NCBI GenBank assembly: GCA_036898135.1
Contig: CM072523.1
Coordinates: 45,735,329-45,799,328, forward strand
From: Oncomelania hupensis
Lineage: Eukaryota; Mollusca; Gastropoda; Littorinimorpha; Pomatiopsidae
Reading direction: 5' to 3'
Length of the DNA stretch: 64,000 bases
The translations under genes were made by a program, and so were the position numbers. Positions 1 to 10,426 of this stretch are shown here, one piece after another. The notes under the pieces are model-generated. The model did not search any database, was not told the DNA's origin, and saw only the letters and a program-made list of their open reading frames with translations. The stretch's first letter is position 1. Every line of letters starts with the position of its first letter.

Positions 1-1103
1 GCGTCTCTGATGAAACGAATCGGTCGCTCAAATGATTTATTCTCAAACCGCTATGTAATCTTCCCTTAAATCATGACTGGTTTGTGTCGTATGTGCAGGA
101 TCGCTTTCAGTCAGTTCTGGTTGATGGTGTTTTATCATCACCCGACTCACTTGTATTTGGTGTCCCTCAGGGTTCTGTGTTGGGGCCTGTGTTATTTACA
201 TTGTATTCTGAGCCACTTTCAGACGTCATCACAGACCATGAATGTAATTTCCATAAATATGCAGACGATACTGAACTGTCCAAGAGTTCTCAGCCATCAG
301 ACTTTAAGACTGTGCAGTCAGACATTCAAACTTGCATCCATGATGTTCTTTCCTGGATGGATAGCAATAAGCTTAAATTGAACACTGAAAAAACTGAAAT
401 CATGCCTGTAGGCAAAGCCTCGTGTCTCAGGCAGGTCGGCAGCGACTCCCTAGTTGTAAATGGCAGCAGCATTCCGTACCAAGACTCCGTGCGCTATCTT
501 GGAGTCAAAATTGACCAAACTTTGTCAATGCAAGATCAAATTGGTACTATTTGTCGTGCTACTTTTCTCGAGATGAGGCGCATTGCCTCTATTCGACCGT
601 TTTTAACCGAGTCAGCGTGTGCAGCTCTTGTCAATGCTTTTGTGACATCACGGCTTGACTTCTGCAATTCTGTTCTGGTTGGTCTTCCAACTGAACAAAT
701 AAATCGCCTTCAACGCGTACAAAACAACGCAGCGCGTCTTATTTTGAAACGGAAGAAAAGGGATCACACCACTCCCTTACTATGCAAGCTTCACTGGCTG
801 CCGGTGAAGTTTCGCATTCAATTCAAGGTCTGCGTTTTGGCTTTTCGGTTCTTTGAAGGCACACTACCATCCTACCTAGCCAATGCACTTGTAGCCTATA
901 AACCAACTCGGGCACTACGTTCTTCGTCTGAACGTCTTTTGACAGCGCCACTCCGAAATATGAAAACTTTCGGAGAACGTGCATTTTCTTTTGCTGCGCC
1001 TACTCTCTGGAATTCGCTGCCGGCAAACATGAGAGGCGTACCTGACTTGGCAACATTCAAATCGCAACTGAAAACGTATTTGTTCAAGCTTGCATTCAAA
1101 TAA
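1..1103 (+). pseudogene. L2/CR1-like LINE reverse transcriptase, C-terminal part
   Basis: An open frame runs from 84 to the TAA at 1103 (339 residues). It carries late reverse-transcriptase motifs: a VPQGSVLGP box near residue 30 and the catalytic YADD box near residue 64, then the thumb/C-terminal region with RVQNNAARLI, LHWLPVKFRI, ALRSSSERLL and APTLWNSLP. This tail is typical of L2/CR1/Rex-type non-LTR retrotransposons, which copy their RNA at a nicked target. The N-terminal endonuclease and the first RT blocks are absent. The frame upstream of 84 has a stop at 33, so the methionine at 84 is not the natural start. The stop is followed by a short ATT-rich tail, as expected for a LINE 3' end. 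The copy is partial and 5'-broken, and probably inactive. Clade assignment is from memory of the motifs, without a tree. Confidence 0.85.
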
Positions 1104-1740
1104 TAATTATTATTATTATTGTTTTTATTTCATTGTAATATTATGCCATATGTGTTGTAATGACAGGATGTACAATGGATGAATGCTGTGTTCACCAACA
1201 AAATGCACGCCGTCTGATCCCACCTTTCTATAATACATGGGCTGTACGCTACTATTGCTATTGCTATGCTTTCGCGGATCCACTTTTATTTTGGCTGTCG
1301 CGGATCCATTCTACATGGCTAATGCCTCTGTGATTGGTTGAAGGTGTCTAGCATGTCTGCTAACTGAAGGTGCCTCGTGTGTCTGTATGGTTGAAGGTGT
1401 ATGGATGTGTCTGGAATAGTATGTCTGCGTGGAAGCTGAGTGTAACTGGTGAGTCTGTTTCCCCCTGTTCTTCCCTTTCACAGCAGTAATCGCATAAGTG
1501 TCTCTTGTACACATCTTGCCTGTGTTGAAACAATGGTCTGTTTATTCAATCGACAATGGTCTGTCTGTCGAAGCTAGACCCACGACTCCTCGTTTTCTTT
1601 CGAGAGCATCCCAAGTCCTAAGATGAACAAGCAGACATTAAGATTGGAATTGTACGCTATATCTGGCGGGGTAGGAAGGACGCTTGTATCCATCGTCATT
1701 TCTCTGCACTGCACTTTATAATATTAGGAAGGGCAGTTAT
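1104..1740. other. Non-coding, LINE 3' flank
   Basis: After the ATT-rich LINE tail there is no credible gene. A loose tandem pattern of 'gaaggtgt...tgtctg' words lies at 1336-1430. I see nothing else. Confidence 0.5.
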
Positions 1741-1950
1741 TGGAAGATGGCGTGGCCTAGTGGCTGGGTTGATAGTGAGCAGTTGATTCCTAGGCCTAAG
1801 GTTGCAGGTTTCAAAACCGCAGGGGACGGATTTATGTGACTTGAGTACGGGACTTCCAGGCCACCGAGGGTTTTCTCCGAGTACTCCGGTTTCCCCCCTC
1901 CCTTCAACAATGGTGTTGGATGCAGTCTGTCTACAAATTTCAAAACTCAA
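1741..1950 (+). repeat. tRNA-headed SINE, group I (copy 1)
   Basis: The head resembles a tRNA gene: an A-box-like TGGCCTAGTGG near 1753-1763 and a degenerate B box (GGTTTCAAAACC) near 1806. It is followed by a block reading TTTTCTCCGAGTACTCCGGTTT near 1872-1893. The same block is found behind tRNA-like heads at 62.6 kb and, on the minus strand, at 17.8 kb, and the sequence after it (about 1915-1940) also matches the 62.7-kb copy. A pol III SINE family with a shared central domain explains this. The B box is decayed, so this copy is old. The exact ends were not resolved. Confidence 0.7.
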
Positions 1951-3540
1951 AAGATATTAACATAAAGATATAACAAAGTCAATATTAATATTCTACAAAT
2001 CGATTTTATTATTGACCGACACTGATTAACCGATTTAGTGATCATATTACCTGCCAAAACTCATTCTCAGTGAGTGGTGTACCTTGAACGTTTAAAGTTA
2101 TTAAATATTAAATTTCTGGTTACAATCCCTTTGAAACATAAGAAACACTATCAAAATGATAAATAAGTAAATAAATATTATGAGAGAATCATGACATATT
2201 TCCACTTCCAATGACCACCACGTTTGCGCCACCTTTGCATAGCCAAGCAGCCTTGTACTTCATTCTATTGCTGACGCAAATGTTTCGGCCAATGTCGCCA
2301 CATGTAGTGTTGGAAGAGGTAGGTCGGCATTATCCCTAATTTCCTTTTGAGGTGCGCTTCTGGCTTTTACTAGAGTGTAAATGGTCGAGGAAGTCATTTC
2401 AAACCTCCACCTTTGTCTTTGGTTTGTGTTTAGACACGTGTTACTGAGATACAATATAGCTTGACGCACAGATCAAGCATGCCAAGAGGTAAACCATCTC
2501 TTTCACGGTGTTTTGAACTGGGCAACAAGTGTGTACGCTGTTGGGTGGTACTTCTTTATTTCCATATTGACCACCTAAGTGATTTAGACATAGACATTAA
2601 AAATAAACATATTAAAAATCAACTGCAACTTAATCAAAATTGCTGAACTCATTAACTAGAAGCGCAATTTTAAAAAAACGTATCTTTAAAAACTCTCTTT
2701 CTTTCTCTCTCTCTCTCTCTTTCTCTTTCTGTGCCATATACATGGACTCTTTATACAGTACTTATAAAATTTGTAAAACAAACAAAATTAAAGAAATCTT
2801 TCAACGGAGAAACAAATACTTTTTTTTTGCTAGTTTTAAGCAAACTAAAAAGGTCATGTCACTTATCATCTTAATGTTTTTAATTTTCATTAGTAGAAAA
2901 ACAAAAGTCCTAAGTCGTATTCGTTGCAGTGAAAAAAAAAGAATGTGAACTAGTGAAACAGTATTTAATGTAGGCTATTTTCAATTCCATTGTGATTGTG
3001 ACAATTATTTAGGACTGCTCTTGCAAGTGCATCAGACTTTTCACTGCTTTGGTACATGTTGGAGAAGTCCATCACATGCCAGGCGGGTGCTACAAAACTA
3101 CGCCCAAGAAACACTATGCCCCTTTTGTTCTATAACAGATAGTTATAAGTACGATATTACATTGCTTAGTATAATTTTGAACTAGATCGGCATTGCTTCT
3201 GTTTGAGTTATTTGTAAACACTTTAACACTACCTTCCCACTTCCACTCCACACACACCTCTCTCTTCCCCTTCCTCACCCTCCCCTCCGCTCTATAATCC
3301 CAAAGCCCAATTTGCGCTCTGTAATCCCAAAGCCTATTTTGCCCCCCCCCCCCCCTCCCCCAGAAGTTGACCTTTGTGCTGATTGCAAGTTCCGTTATTT
3401 TTCGTTCGTTCTTTCATTGTCGTTTATTTTCTTGTATGTTCTTCTTTCTTTGCTATATTTTGATTCTGACCACCGCCACTACCCACCCCATCACCCATCC
3501 TTAGTTCTCCCCTCCTCCCTCCCTCCCTCGTCTCTTATTC
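1951..3540. other. Non-coding stretch, AT-rich
   Basis: No supportable gene. It holds short T/C-rich runs (2697-2730), a poly-C run at 3341-3355 and C/T-rich DNA at 3240-3300 and 3505-3535. Short frames here are low-complexity or unsupported. Confidence 0.5.
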
Positions 3541-3660
3541 GTTAGCAAGTGTCTGATTTTATTTTGTATGAAGCCGGATGTTTAGAATGAATGCGTGAGT
3601 ACTGCGCTTTGAGCTGATATTGTTAATTGGGAAAAAGCGCTATATAAATATCATTCTTCT
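3541..3660 (+). repeat. Retroposon 3' tail (GCGCTATATAAATA type)
   Basis: The segment ends in AAAGCGCTATATAAATAT immediately before a CTT array. A 'gcgctata' end running into a microsatellite is a common 3' end of L2-like LINEs and the SINEs that borrow it. A related end is seen near 63395-63410. The 5' part is not recognisable. Confidence 0.45.
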
Positions 3661-3694
3661 TCTTCTTCTTCTTCTTCTTCTTCTTCTTCTTCTT

Positions 3695-3725
<31 letters not shown>

Positions 3726-3726
3726 A

Positions 3727-3767
<41 letters not shown>

Positions 3768-3768
3768 T
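3656..3768. repeat. (TTC)n then (AGT)n microsatellites
   Basis: About 68 bp of CTT triplets (3656-3723) abut about 43 bp of AGT triplets (3726-3768). They lie directly at a retroposon tail, which probably seeded them. The T-rich DNA after it (3769-4070) codes for nothing credible. Confidence 0.95.
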
Positions 3769-4154
3769 CATTATATATTTTTTTTGTTTATTTATCTTTC
3801 GTGCTTGCTTTCTTTTTATCTTTCATTCCTTTTTCTTTCGCGTGCTGAGTTTATTTGTTTCTGTCCTTTCTTTGCGTCTTTTTTTCTTTCTTTTTTTTCT
3901 TTTATTTCTTCTTACTTGTTCTTACTTTATTTATCTTTCTTTCATTCATTCTTTCTGTTTTTTTACTTTCTTTCTTTTCCATTTTTTTGGATTCTTTCTT
4001 TCTCTTTTTTTCCCTGCAATTTTGATTTCATTTTGTTCCTTTTGTTTTAAGGAGAGATTTGTCGCAGTGAGAGGCAATTGACGGCTATTATGGACATTGA
4101 TTTTTATACACAGAGCGGCGGAGATAAGAAGAACAAAAAAAGAAAGTCTAACAC

Positions 4155-4157
<3 letters not shown>

Positions 4158-4230
<73 letters not shown>
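4158..4230. repeat. (GA)n microsatellite
   Basis: Nearly perfect GA dinucleotide array of about 70 bp. A shorter GA-rich run follows at 4313-4352. Confidence 0.95.
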
Positions 4231-4231
<1 letters not shown>

Positions 4232-4893
4232 ATATTAACACTGAACCGTTTAATAGGATAAAGGTTTTAGGATCGAAGGTCTAGTTTCACAACCTCTCCT
4301 AATTATCAGTGAAAGAGGGAGAGAGTGAGGGAGAGAGAGAAAGAGAGAGAGAAGATAAGATAATTTAAGATAAGACAATTTATTATCTTTTACAAGAAAG
4401 TACATTATGTGTGCGAACAGTCAACACAAATACACATCACAATAACGATAACAATATTAATTGACACGTAGACTGTCACAAGAGGCTAGTTTGGACACTG
4501 CAGTAAGGCTTCAGGCCTCTAAAAGTTCATCTTTCTTTGGCCTTGGTAACTTAAATTTGATGCTTAGCAGACGACAGAAGTTAGTTTTGTTCTAAATCTG
4601 TGTGGGGAAGCTTTTCGCTAAGGTATGCCGTGACGTAATCCAGCTGACCTATATCCATCAGCCCCCACGAGGGCGCAAAGGTTTATGGGATATTGCGGGG
4701 TTTAGCAGGCCACACCGTTAATGTCAGTCTTTGTTTAAACCTCATCCGAGAAGGACGAACGCGCTGAAAGTTCTCTCTCTCTGAAGACTACACAGGTGAC
4801 GGGGGAAATCCATTTATCGCAGTATAGCCATAGCCTGACATTGTGTAAAAAGGTAAATGATCGATCTTTGTGTTTCACCGCGATTTATTGATA
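4231..4893. other. Non-coding flank of LTR element 1
   Basis: No open frame of note. It contains TTATC-like repeats at 4350-4390 and otherwise unique-looking sequence that received the LTR retrotransposon at 4894. Confidence 0.5.
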
Positions 4894-4897
4894 TTAT

Positions 4898-5941
4898 TGT
4901 AGCCGACTGCTGTTCGCTACTGGTGCGGTATTTCTATCCCTAAACCTTACTAGTCATGTAGTATGCTATCTTGACCGTTTTCGTGTAACGTGTTTAGCCG
5001 ACGCGTCGTCTGCTACACGCACAGCCTTTGTTTAAACTTACTGCCAAATGCGACACCTTGTCAGAGCCGTACACTAGCCCCCTTTTATTTCTGTCCATCA
5101 AATAATTATTATGTAGCTAGCCTTAGATATTATTCTTATGGAATGTTGTATGAATTTAGTTTATATTAGAGTAGTTAAGGCCGAGATCGCTAGTCCCAGT
5201 GATGTAACCTGCGATAACACTGTGTTTGTAGCTTGTGTTAGTGTGTACATAGAGATTCATGATTTGTAAGAGTTACAGATAAGTCATGCATTTTATTTGT
5301 ATATAGTTAGCCAGATTGGACATTAAGCTTTTAGAGCATGTAATACGTATGGGTTTTTGGTATGTCTTAAATGTATCATTTGTATCTTTTTGTGAACTTG
5401 TGTGCTTAAGGTCGTACTTTGAGTCGCGTATTTTCGAAGTTTATTATTTATCTGTACCTTGTATGAATAATTCATGTACATATTTGGGAAGCTTGTTTTA
5501 TGCCCTTTCTGGTGATGTGTATTATGTTATGTTTTGATTTGTATTAGGCCAAAGGCGAGCGGGATTTGTAAATTGAAAATAACACAAACTTGGCCCACAG
5601 GCACTTACTTAAGGCTCCGCGAGTGGCTCGCGCATGTGCGTCTCCGCTAAGGCTGGCGCTGTATGATAAAAACCGACTGACCCCCCAGTTGGAGGGGCAG
5701 TGAGACGGCAGACACGGGCCGACACAGAATGTACATACTACTGTAAATGACTGTCTGTTCCGTGGCTCAAAATTATTCACTCAGAAATAAATGCTGGAAA
5801 TAGAACCACATCTTCGATTGGTGTGCGAGTGTGAAAGAAAAGGAAAAGAGAGTCTTCTTCTTCTGTACTCCTACTACCAGCCTCCTCTAGAGCGCTCCGC
5901 TCTTCTTCCTACTTCTACCACCTACCCTCCACTCCGCTACA
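4898..5941 (+). repeat. 5' LTR of element 1
   Basis: It is 1044 bp with ends TGTAG/CTACA. An AATAAA signal lies at 5786-5791, consistent with RNA 3'-end formation when used as the downstream LTR. A clear TATA box was not identified. Short frames inside it occur in both LTRs and look non-coding. Confidence 0.9.
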
Positions 5942-5947
5942 TCGATC

Positions 5948-5965
5948 TGGCGCTGCGAGCAGGAT
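5948..5965 (+). other. Putative primer-binding site, element 1
   Basis: TGGCGCTGCGAGCAGGAT starts six bases after the 5' LTR. A TGG start pairs with the CCA end of a tRNA that primes minus-strand DNA synthesis. I did not identify the tRNA species. Confidence 0.6.
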
Positions 5966-6055
5966 CCCAGCTAACACGGAGCAGCAGTCATTGAAAGACC
6001 AAGACCAAGACTAACAACGGCGACCTCAAGAATTTTAACCAGAAGCCAAACAAGG

Positions 6056-6613
6056 ATGGCGGAGCAGGACAGCAGTGTGCAACTCCCAGCTAGCACTGGA
6101 CCGTCGGTTGCTGTGGCCACAGCTAACAACAGTCAACCTCCCTCCCAGGTGGACGGCAGCGGACCATCGAGTGACCGAGTGAGCGGCGTCCAAGACGTCA
6201 ACGGCCCACCAGCCCTCACGCCACGCCTCTACGTGATGCCGCCTCCCAAGCTACCTTCTTTTTCGGGTGAGGACGGGCAGGACTTCGAAGATTTTCAAAT
6301 GGAGGCCACCCGAATCCTGAAGAACTGTCACCTAGACACTGGCGCGGCGGTGGAGTGGCTGCTGCAAGCACTGACGGGGTGTGCCCGACAGGAAGTTCTG
6401 CGGAGAGCAGACACCGCTGTTACGGCAGACGGCATCATGGAAGTCCTGACTGCGGCGTTTAGCGACCAACGGGGCACGTCAACCCTCCTGACTTCCTTCC
6501 ACAACAGGCGGCAAGGACCAACTGAAAGCATACTCGAGTATGCCCAACATCTTCAGTTGCTGACGCAAAGGATCAACGGGAAAAAGGCAGGACATCTGGG
6601 ACTAAAGATCTAG
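6056..6613 (+). CDS. Gag-like protein of LTR element 1 (short)
   Basis: A 185-residue frame starts at ATG 6056 in a good context (aaggATGG) just downstream of the LTR and primer site. Residues 1-60 are Ser/Pro/Gln-rich and likely disordered. From about residue 61 (MPPPKLPSFSGEDGQDFEDF) it shows the 'LP.F.G....F..F' start of a retrotransposon capsid, followed by helices with WLLQALTG and EYAQHLQLL. Gag packages element RNA in cytoplasmic particles. The protein ends at a TAG at 6611-6613 in the middle of the capsid region. There is no CCHC zinc knuckle and no downstream pol, so it is truncated relative to a usual Gag of 300-500 residues. The frame is intact. Whether the short protein works is unknown. 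Confidence 0.7.
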   Translation: MAEQDSSVQLPASTGPSVAVATANNSQPPSQVDGSGPSSDRVSGVQDVNGPPALTPRLYVMPPPKLPSFSGEDGQDFEDFQMEATRILKNCHLDTGAAVEWLLQALTGCARQEVLRRADTAVTADGIMEVLTAAFSDQRGTSTLLTSFHNRRQGPTESILEYAQHLQLLTQRINGKKAGHLGLKI

Positions 6614-7340
6614 CGTCCCAAGTGTCGACACCACGCCCGGGTCCTGCGCCAAGGAGATCACTGCGTCTAGCACAGAAAACAGTCTCCGATACCTAGCCTC
6701 TGGTATGTACATAATGACACTGTAAAGTAGTATGGGAATGCTCTCAGATACGGACTTTTATTTTAATGAGACAACTAAACAATTCTGTGTAGATATGATT
6801 TTTTTTTTAATTGTCTGTGTAAATACTGTTTTTTTTTTTGTGCTATTTTAATAATGTATCATGCGTTAGTTATGTCCATCGATTTTGAGCATTGTTGCTA
6901 AACATATGCAGTTTTGTAGAAATTAACATGTGTACGGTGTACGTGTAGAATAGAATAGATATTAGGGAAATAGTACTGTTTAGAGCTTTGATGTTTACGG
7001 CAGGATGTTTTGTAAAGGCAGGTAAACTGTACATGATTCGCATTTTGTTATGATGTTAAATATGGACCTTTTTGAGATACTGGACTCCCTGTCAAATACA
7101 TAGTCAGTCATCCCATTAGGCGATGCCAAGTTCATATTTTAACGTTTTCTGGTTAGGTCAGATTCGTGTCGTAAAGGACGAGTCATAGGGATTGTTGTTG
7201 TTATCCTGACTTAAGATGTCGGATGGTTTCCACGGGCAAGTTAATGCCTTGGCCCAGTGATGCTATTCAAGTAGCAGCACATCTGCTCTTGAGTACAGTT
7301 TCTCAGCGCGGACGCTGAGTGGTTAAAAAGCCGGTGCGAA
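6614..7340 (+). other. Non-coding internal region of element 1
   Basis: AT-rich DNA between the Gag stop and the 3' LTR, with no pol motif in any frame. No convincing polypurine tract precedes 7341; the last bases read gttaaaaagccggtgcgaa, which is unusual for an element that has transposed so recently. Confidence 0.7.
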
Positions 7341-8385
7341 TGTAGCCGACTGCTGTTCGCTACTGGTGCGGTATTTCTATCCCTAAACCTTACTAGTCAT
7401 GTAGTATGCTATCTTGACCGTTTTCCGTGTAACGTGTTTAGCCGACGCGTCGTCTGCTACACGCACAGCCTTTGTTTAAACTTACTGCCAAATGCGACAC
7501 CTTGTCAGAGCCGTACACTAGCCCCCTTTTATTTCTGTCCATCAAATAATTATTATGTAGCTAGCCTTAGATATTATTCTTATGGAATGTTGTATGAATT
7601 TAGTTTATATTAGAGTAGTTAAGGCCGAGATCGCTAGTCCCAGTGATGTAACCTGCGATAACACTGTGTTTGTAGCTTGTGTTAGTGTGTACATAGAGAT
7701 TCATGATTTGTAAGAGTTACAGATAAGTCATGCATTTTATTTGTATATAGTTAGCCAGATTGGACATTAAGCTTTTAGAGCATGTAATACGTATGGGTTT
7801 TTGGTATGTCTTAAATGTATCATTTGTATCTTTTTGTGAACTTGTGTGCTTAAGGTCGTACTTTGAGTCGCGTATTTTCAAAGTTTATTATTTATCTGTA
7901 CCTTGTATGAATAATTCATGTACATATTTGGGAAGCTTGTTTTATGCCCTTTCTGGTGATGTGTATTATGTTATGTTTTGATTTGTATTAGGCCAAAGGC
8001 GAGCGGGATTTGTAAATTGAAAATAACACAAACTTGGCCCACAGGCACTTACTTAAGGCTCCGCGAGTGGCTCGCGCATGTGCGTCTCCGCTAAGGCTGG
8101 CGCTGTATGATAAAAACCGACTGACCCCCCAGTTGGAGGGGCAGTGAGACGGCAGACACGGGCCGACACAGAATGTACATACTACTGTAAATGACTGTCT
8201 GTTCCGTGGCTCAAAATTATTCACTCAGAAATAAATGCTGGAAATAGAACCACATCTTCGATTGGTGTGCGAGTGTGAAAGAAAAGGAAAAGAGAGTCTT
8301 CTTCTTCTGTACTCCTACTACCAGCCTCCTCTAGAGCGCTCCGCTCTTCTTCCTACTTCTACCACCTACCCTCCACTCCGCTACA
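7341..8385 (+). repeat. 3' LTR of element 1
   Basis: It is 1045 bp, virtually identical to 4898-5941, with AATAAA at 8230-8235. It ends CTACA and is followed by the TTAT target duplication. Confidence 0.9.
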
Positions 8386-8600
8386 TTATTATTGGATTAT
8401 GCTTGTGAAATATTGCCATGTTTTATAATTGTGAATGTTGGTAAAACTTTGCTTGACCACGTGGGTGACCCACGCGACCAGTTTTCAACTACAGGAGGTA
8501 GCCCCTACTGACCAACTGTTATTTCTCATATCTGTATTATTGCAGACCAGTGGCTGTATCGGGGAAGGTGTATATTATTAATTACTTCTCCCTGTGTTTA
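8386..8600 (+). repeat. Possible remnant of the LTR family seen at 27.8-29.3 kb
   Basis: Words such as GACCACGTGG and TGCAGACCAGTGGCTGTA (8455-8560) recur in the same order on the minus strand of the solo LTR near 28700-28820. The similarity is patchy, so the match is tentative. If real, element 1 inserted into an older LTR remnant. Confidence 0.35.
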
Positions 8601-8621
8601 TTTTAGCCATATATATATGAA

Positions 8622-8716
8622 TTATTATTAACCAACCTACTCCACTTTTCTCTGTCTTCAGCAACCCTCATGGCTTCGCTCAGTGTCAAGCTAGTCCATT
8701 CTCGAATGTTGAAAAT
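8622..8716 (-). repeat. RTE-like LINE fragment (GGATA family)
   Basis: Read on the minus strand it encodes REWTSLTLSEAMRVAEDREKW, the same C-terminal stretch found in the better copies at 10.0, 37.0, 24.5 and 60.5 kb. The copy lacks the GGATA tail and is interrupted upstream. Confidence 0.75.
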
Positions 8717-8867
8717 TGTCGAAAATTGTTGTTGTGGGATAATAAATCTACAAGAATGTGAGCTCTTCCTTCTTTCGCTTTCATCCATTCACGGAAATTG
8801 CGACAAGGATAACAGCACTGATCAACATTCTGCTGCCTAAAGACAAAACAATAGAAGTGTATGTGTT

Positions 8868-8962
8868 TGTGTAGGTGTGTGTGTGTATATATATATGTGT
8901 GTGTGTGTGTGTGGGTGGGTGGGTGTGGGTGTGGGTGGGTGGGTGTGTGTGTGTGTGTGTCT
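8868..8962 (+). repeat. Imperfect (TG)n/(GGGTGT)n tract
   Basis: TG dinucleotides are mixed with TA and with GTGGG motifs. It is not a gene. It is followed by unremarkable DNA up to the TTAGGG-like tract. Confidence 0.9.
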
Positions 8963-9049
8963 AAGTAGAAACGCCGTTATTCTGACATACACTTGAACCT
9001 CTACGTACTTTCTTTGACTGACCCCGTTTTTTTTACATCAAAACAGTGT

Positions 9050-9187
9050 TCCGTTAGGGTTAAGGATGTGTTAGGGTTAGGTTAAGGGTTGCGGTTATAG
9101 TTAGGGTTTGGGTTAGGATTACAGTTAGGGTTAAGGTTAGCTTCAAAAAATTGAAAAAAATAGGTTAAGGGTTAGGGTTAGAGTTAG
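9050..9187 (+). repeat. Degenerate TTAGGG-like tract
   Basis: About a dozen GTTAGGG/GTTAAGG/GTTTGGG-type heptamers and hexamers, all G-rich on the plus strand, are broken by one AT-rich gap near 9145-9160. It looks like an eroded interstitial telomere-type repeat. It runs directly into a 5'-truncated LINE at 9188. Confidence 0.7.
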
Positions 9188-9321
9188 AGAATGGACTGGT
9201 TTGACACTGAGCAAAACCATCAGGGTTGCTGAGGACAGGGAAATATGGAGTACGTTGGTTAAACCATCATCTGTGGTGCCCCTACGGCCTCCGAGTTACT
9301 GTATAGGATAGGATAGGATAT
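9188..9321 (+). repeat. RTE-like LINE 3' end (GGATA family)
   Basis: A short 5'-truncated copy covers the last ~110 bp of the coding region (EWTG...EDRE...S.VVPLRPPSY) and ends with a GGATA pentamer tail (9303-9320). It begins at the TTAGGG-like tract. Confidence 0.8.
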
Positions 9322-9668
9322 GATTCAGGACAGAGACCATTCTTCAATTCCTTAAATTGCCATCACTTACATCTTTATTTTTTCTCAGGAAATCAGCGGT
9401 CATCCTTCTGTTCATCAGTTTTTCAACATAAAAGCACATTTACATGACCCTTTTATGTTTATCGTGGGTCTATTTTACTGTTTTAGTCTTGTCAGGGACG
9501 CGTTAAAAAAAAAATATATATATATATAATTCAGTCCATTTCCAGATTTCCAATCCAGTGTTCCATCTCGCTCGTGACCACTCAGTCCACTTCCGAGTAC
9601 CAAGTTTTCTTCTCGTGCGTCCCTAATGCAGAGATTGACTTCTCCGCAACCATCTTTAAACATGGATT
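9322..9668. other. Non-coding
   Basis: No gene seen. A short TA run lies at 9512-9528. Confidence 0.5.
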
Positions 9669-9749
<81 letters not shown>

Positions 9750-9767
9750 TGTCTCTCTCTCTCTCTC
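9669..9767. repeat. (CT)n microsatellite
   Basis: CT dinucleotides with few interruptions, about 98 bp. Frames crossing it are artefacts. Confidence 0.95.
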
Positions 9768-10020
9768 ACTTCGCTTTATCAAAACACCGGTATATTGTCC
9801 GTGTTCAATAGCATCCTTAATTCTAACTTAATGGCATTGACTGCTACAGGATGAGGATCCTTACGGGTCACATGAGAGAGGAATGATTAACTCCACCAAT
9901 TTACACCTCAGTAGATTTGCCTTTTGCGGCATAAGAAATGAGGAACCTGGTGAAAGCTTCTGGCTGAAGTCAACGGTCGTTAATACGTCGGAGAACAAGA
10001 ACGATTAACAATAACAATCA

Positions 10021-10426
10021 CGGCAGATCTACAACGAACAATACAAAGCATGGAGATGAGATGCACCAAAAGACGTCTGGGCACATCACCAACAACGAAG
10101 TCCGACATACCATCACACAAGCCAATGGGCAACACGATGATATGCTCACAGTGGTGAAGAAACGGAAACTCCGATGGTATGGCCTGTCACCAGAGCATCA
10201 GGTCTTGCAAAGACCATCCTGCAAGGCACGGTACAAGGAGGCAGAAGAAGAGGGAGACAAAAAAGAGATGGGAGGACACCATTCGAGAATGGACTGGCTT
10301 GACACTGAGCGAAGCCATGAGGGTTGCTGAGGACAGAGAAAGATGGAGTTCGTTGGTTAAACGATCATCTGTGGCGCCCAACGACCTCCGGGTGGTTACG
10401 GGACAGGATAGGATAGGATAGGATAG
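10021..10426 (+). pseudogene. RTE-like LINE C-terminal fragment with GGATA tail
   Basis: Starts at the TADLQ..IQ..EMR block, then HITNNEVRHTITQA, a frameshift near 10190, KKRWEDTIREWTGLTL, SEAMRVAEDRERW and a VV..GQDRIG end. It terminates in four GGATA pentamers (10403-10426). Frameshifts and the altered 'MHQKTSGHI' stretch show it is dead. The block is the C-terminal domain of RTE-type endonuclease/reverse-transcriptase LINEs. Confidence 0.85.

Larger units (their letters stand above)
4894..8389 (+). mobile_element. Young non-autonomous LTR retrotransposon with gag only
   Basis: Two direct repeats of 1044 and 1045 bp (4898-5941 and 7341-8385) begin TGTAG and end CTACA, the classic TG...CA ends. 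They are flanked by the 4-bp duplication TTAT (4894-4897 and 8386-8389). The repeats differ by one inserted base in the downstream copy (near 7425) and one G/A change (near 5436 and 7879), so the insertion is recent. The internal region is only 1.4 kb. It has a primer-binding-like site, one short Gag frame and no protease, reverse transcriptase, RNase H or integrase, so it must have been moved by enzymes from another element. This resembles the gag-only terminal-repeat elements described in plants. A 4-bp duplication is used by some gypsy clades, but I cannot assign the clade. Confidence 0.9.

Noticed and set aside
5316..5780. Duplicate 73- and 78-residue frames at 5.3-5.8 and 7.8-8.2 kb
   Set aside because: They are identical because they lie in the two LTRs of element 1; no known domain and no reason to be coding.
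9050..9187. Chromosome end
   Set aside because: The repeat is short, degenerate and internal, with ordinary sequence on both sides.
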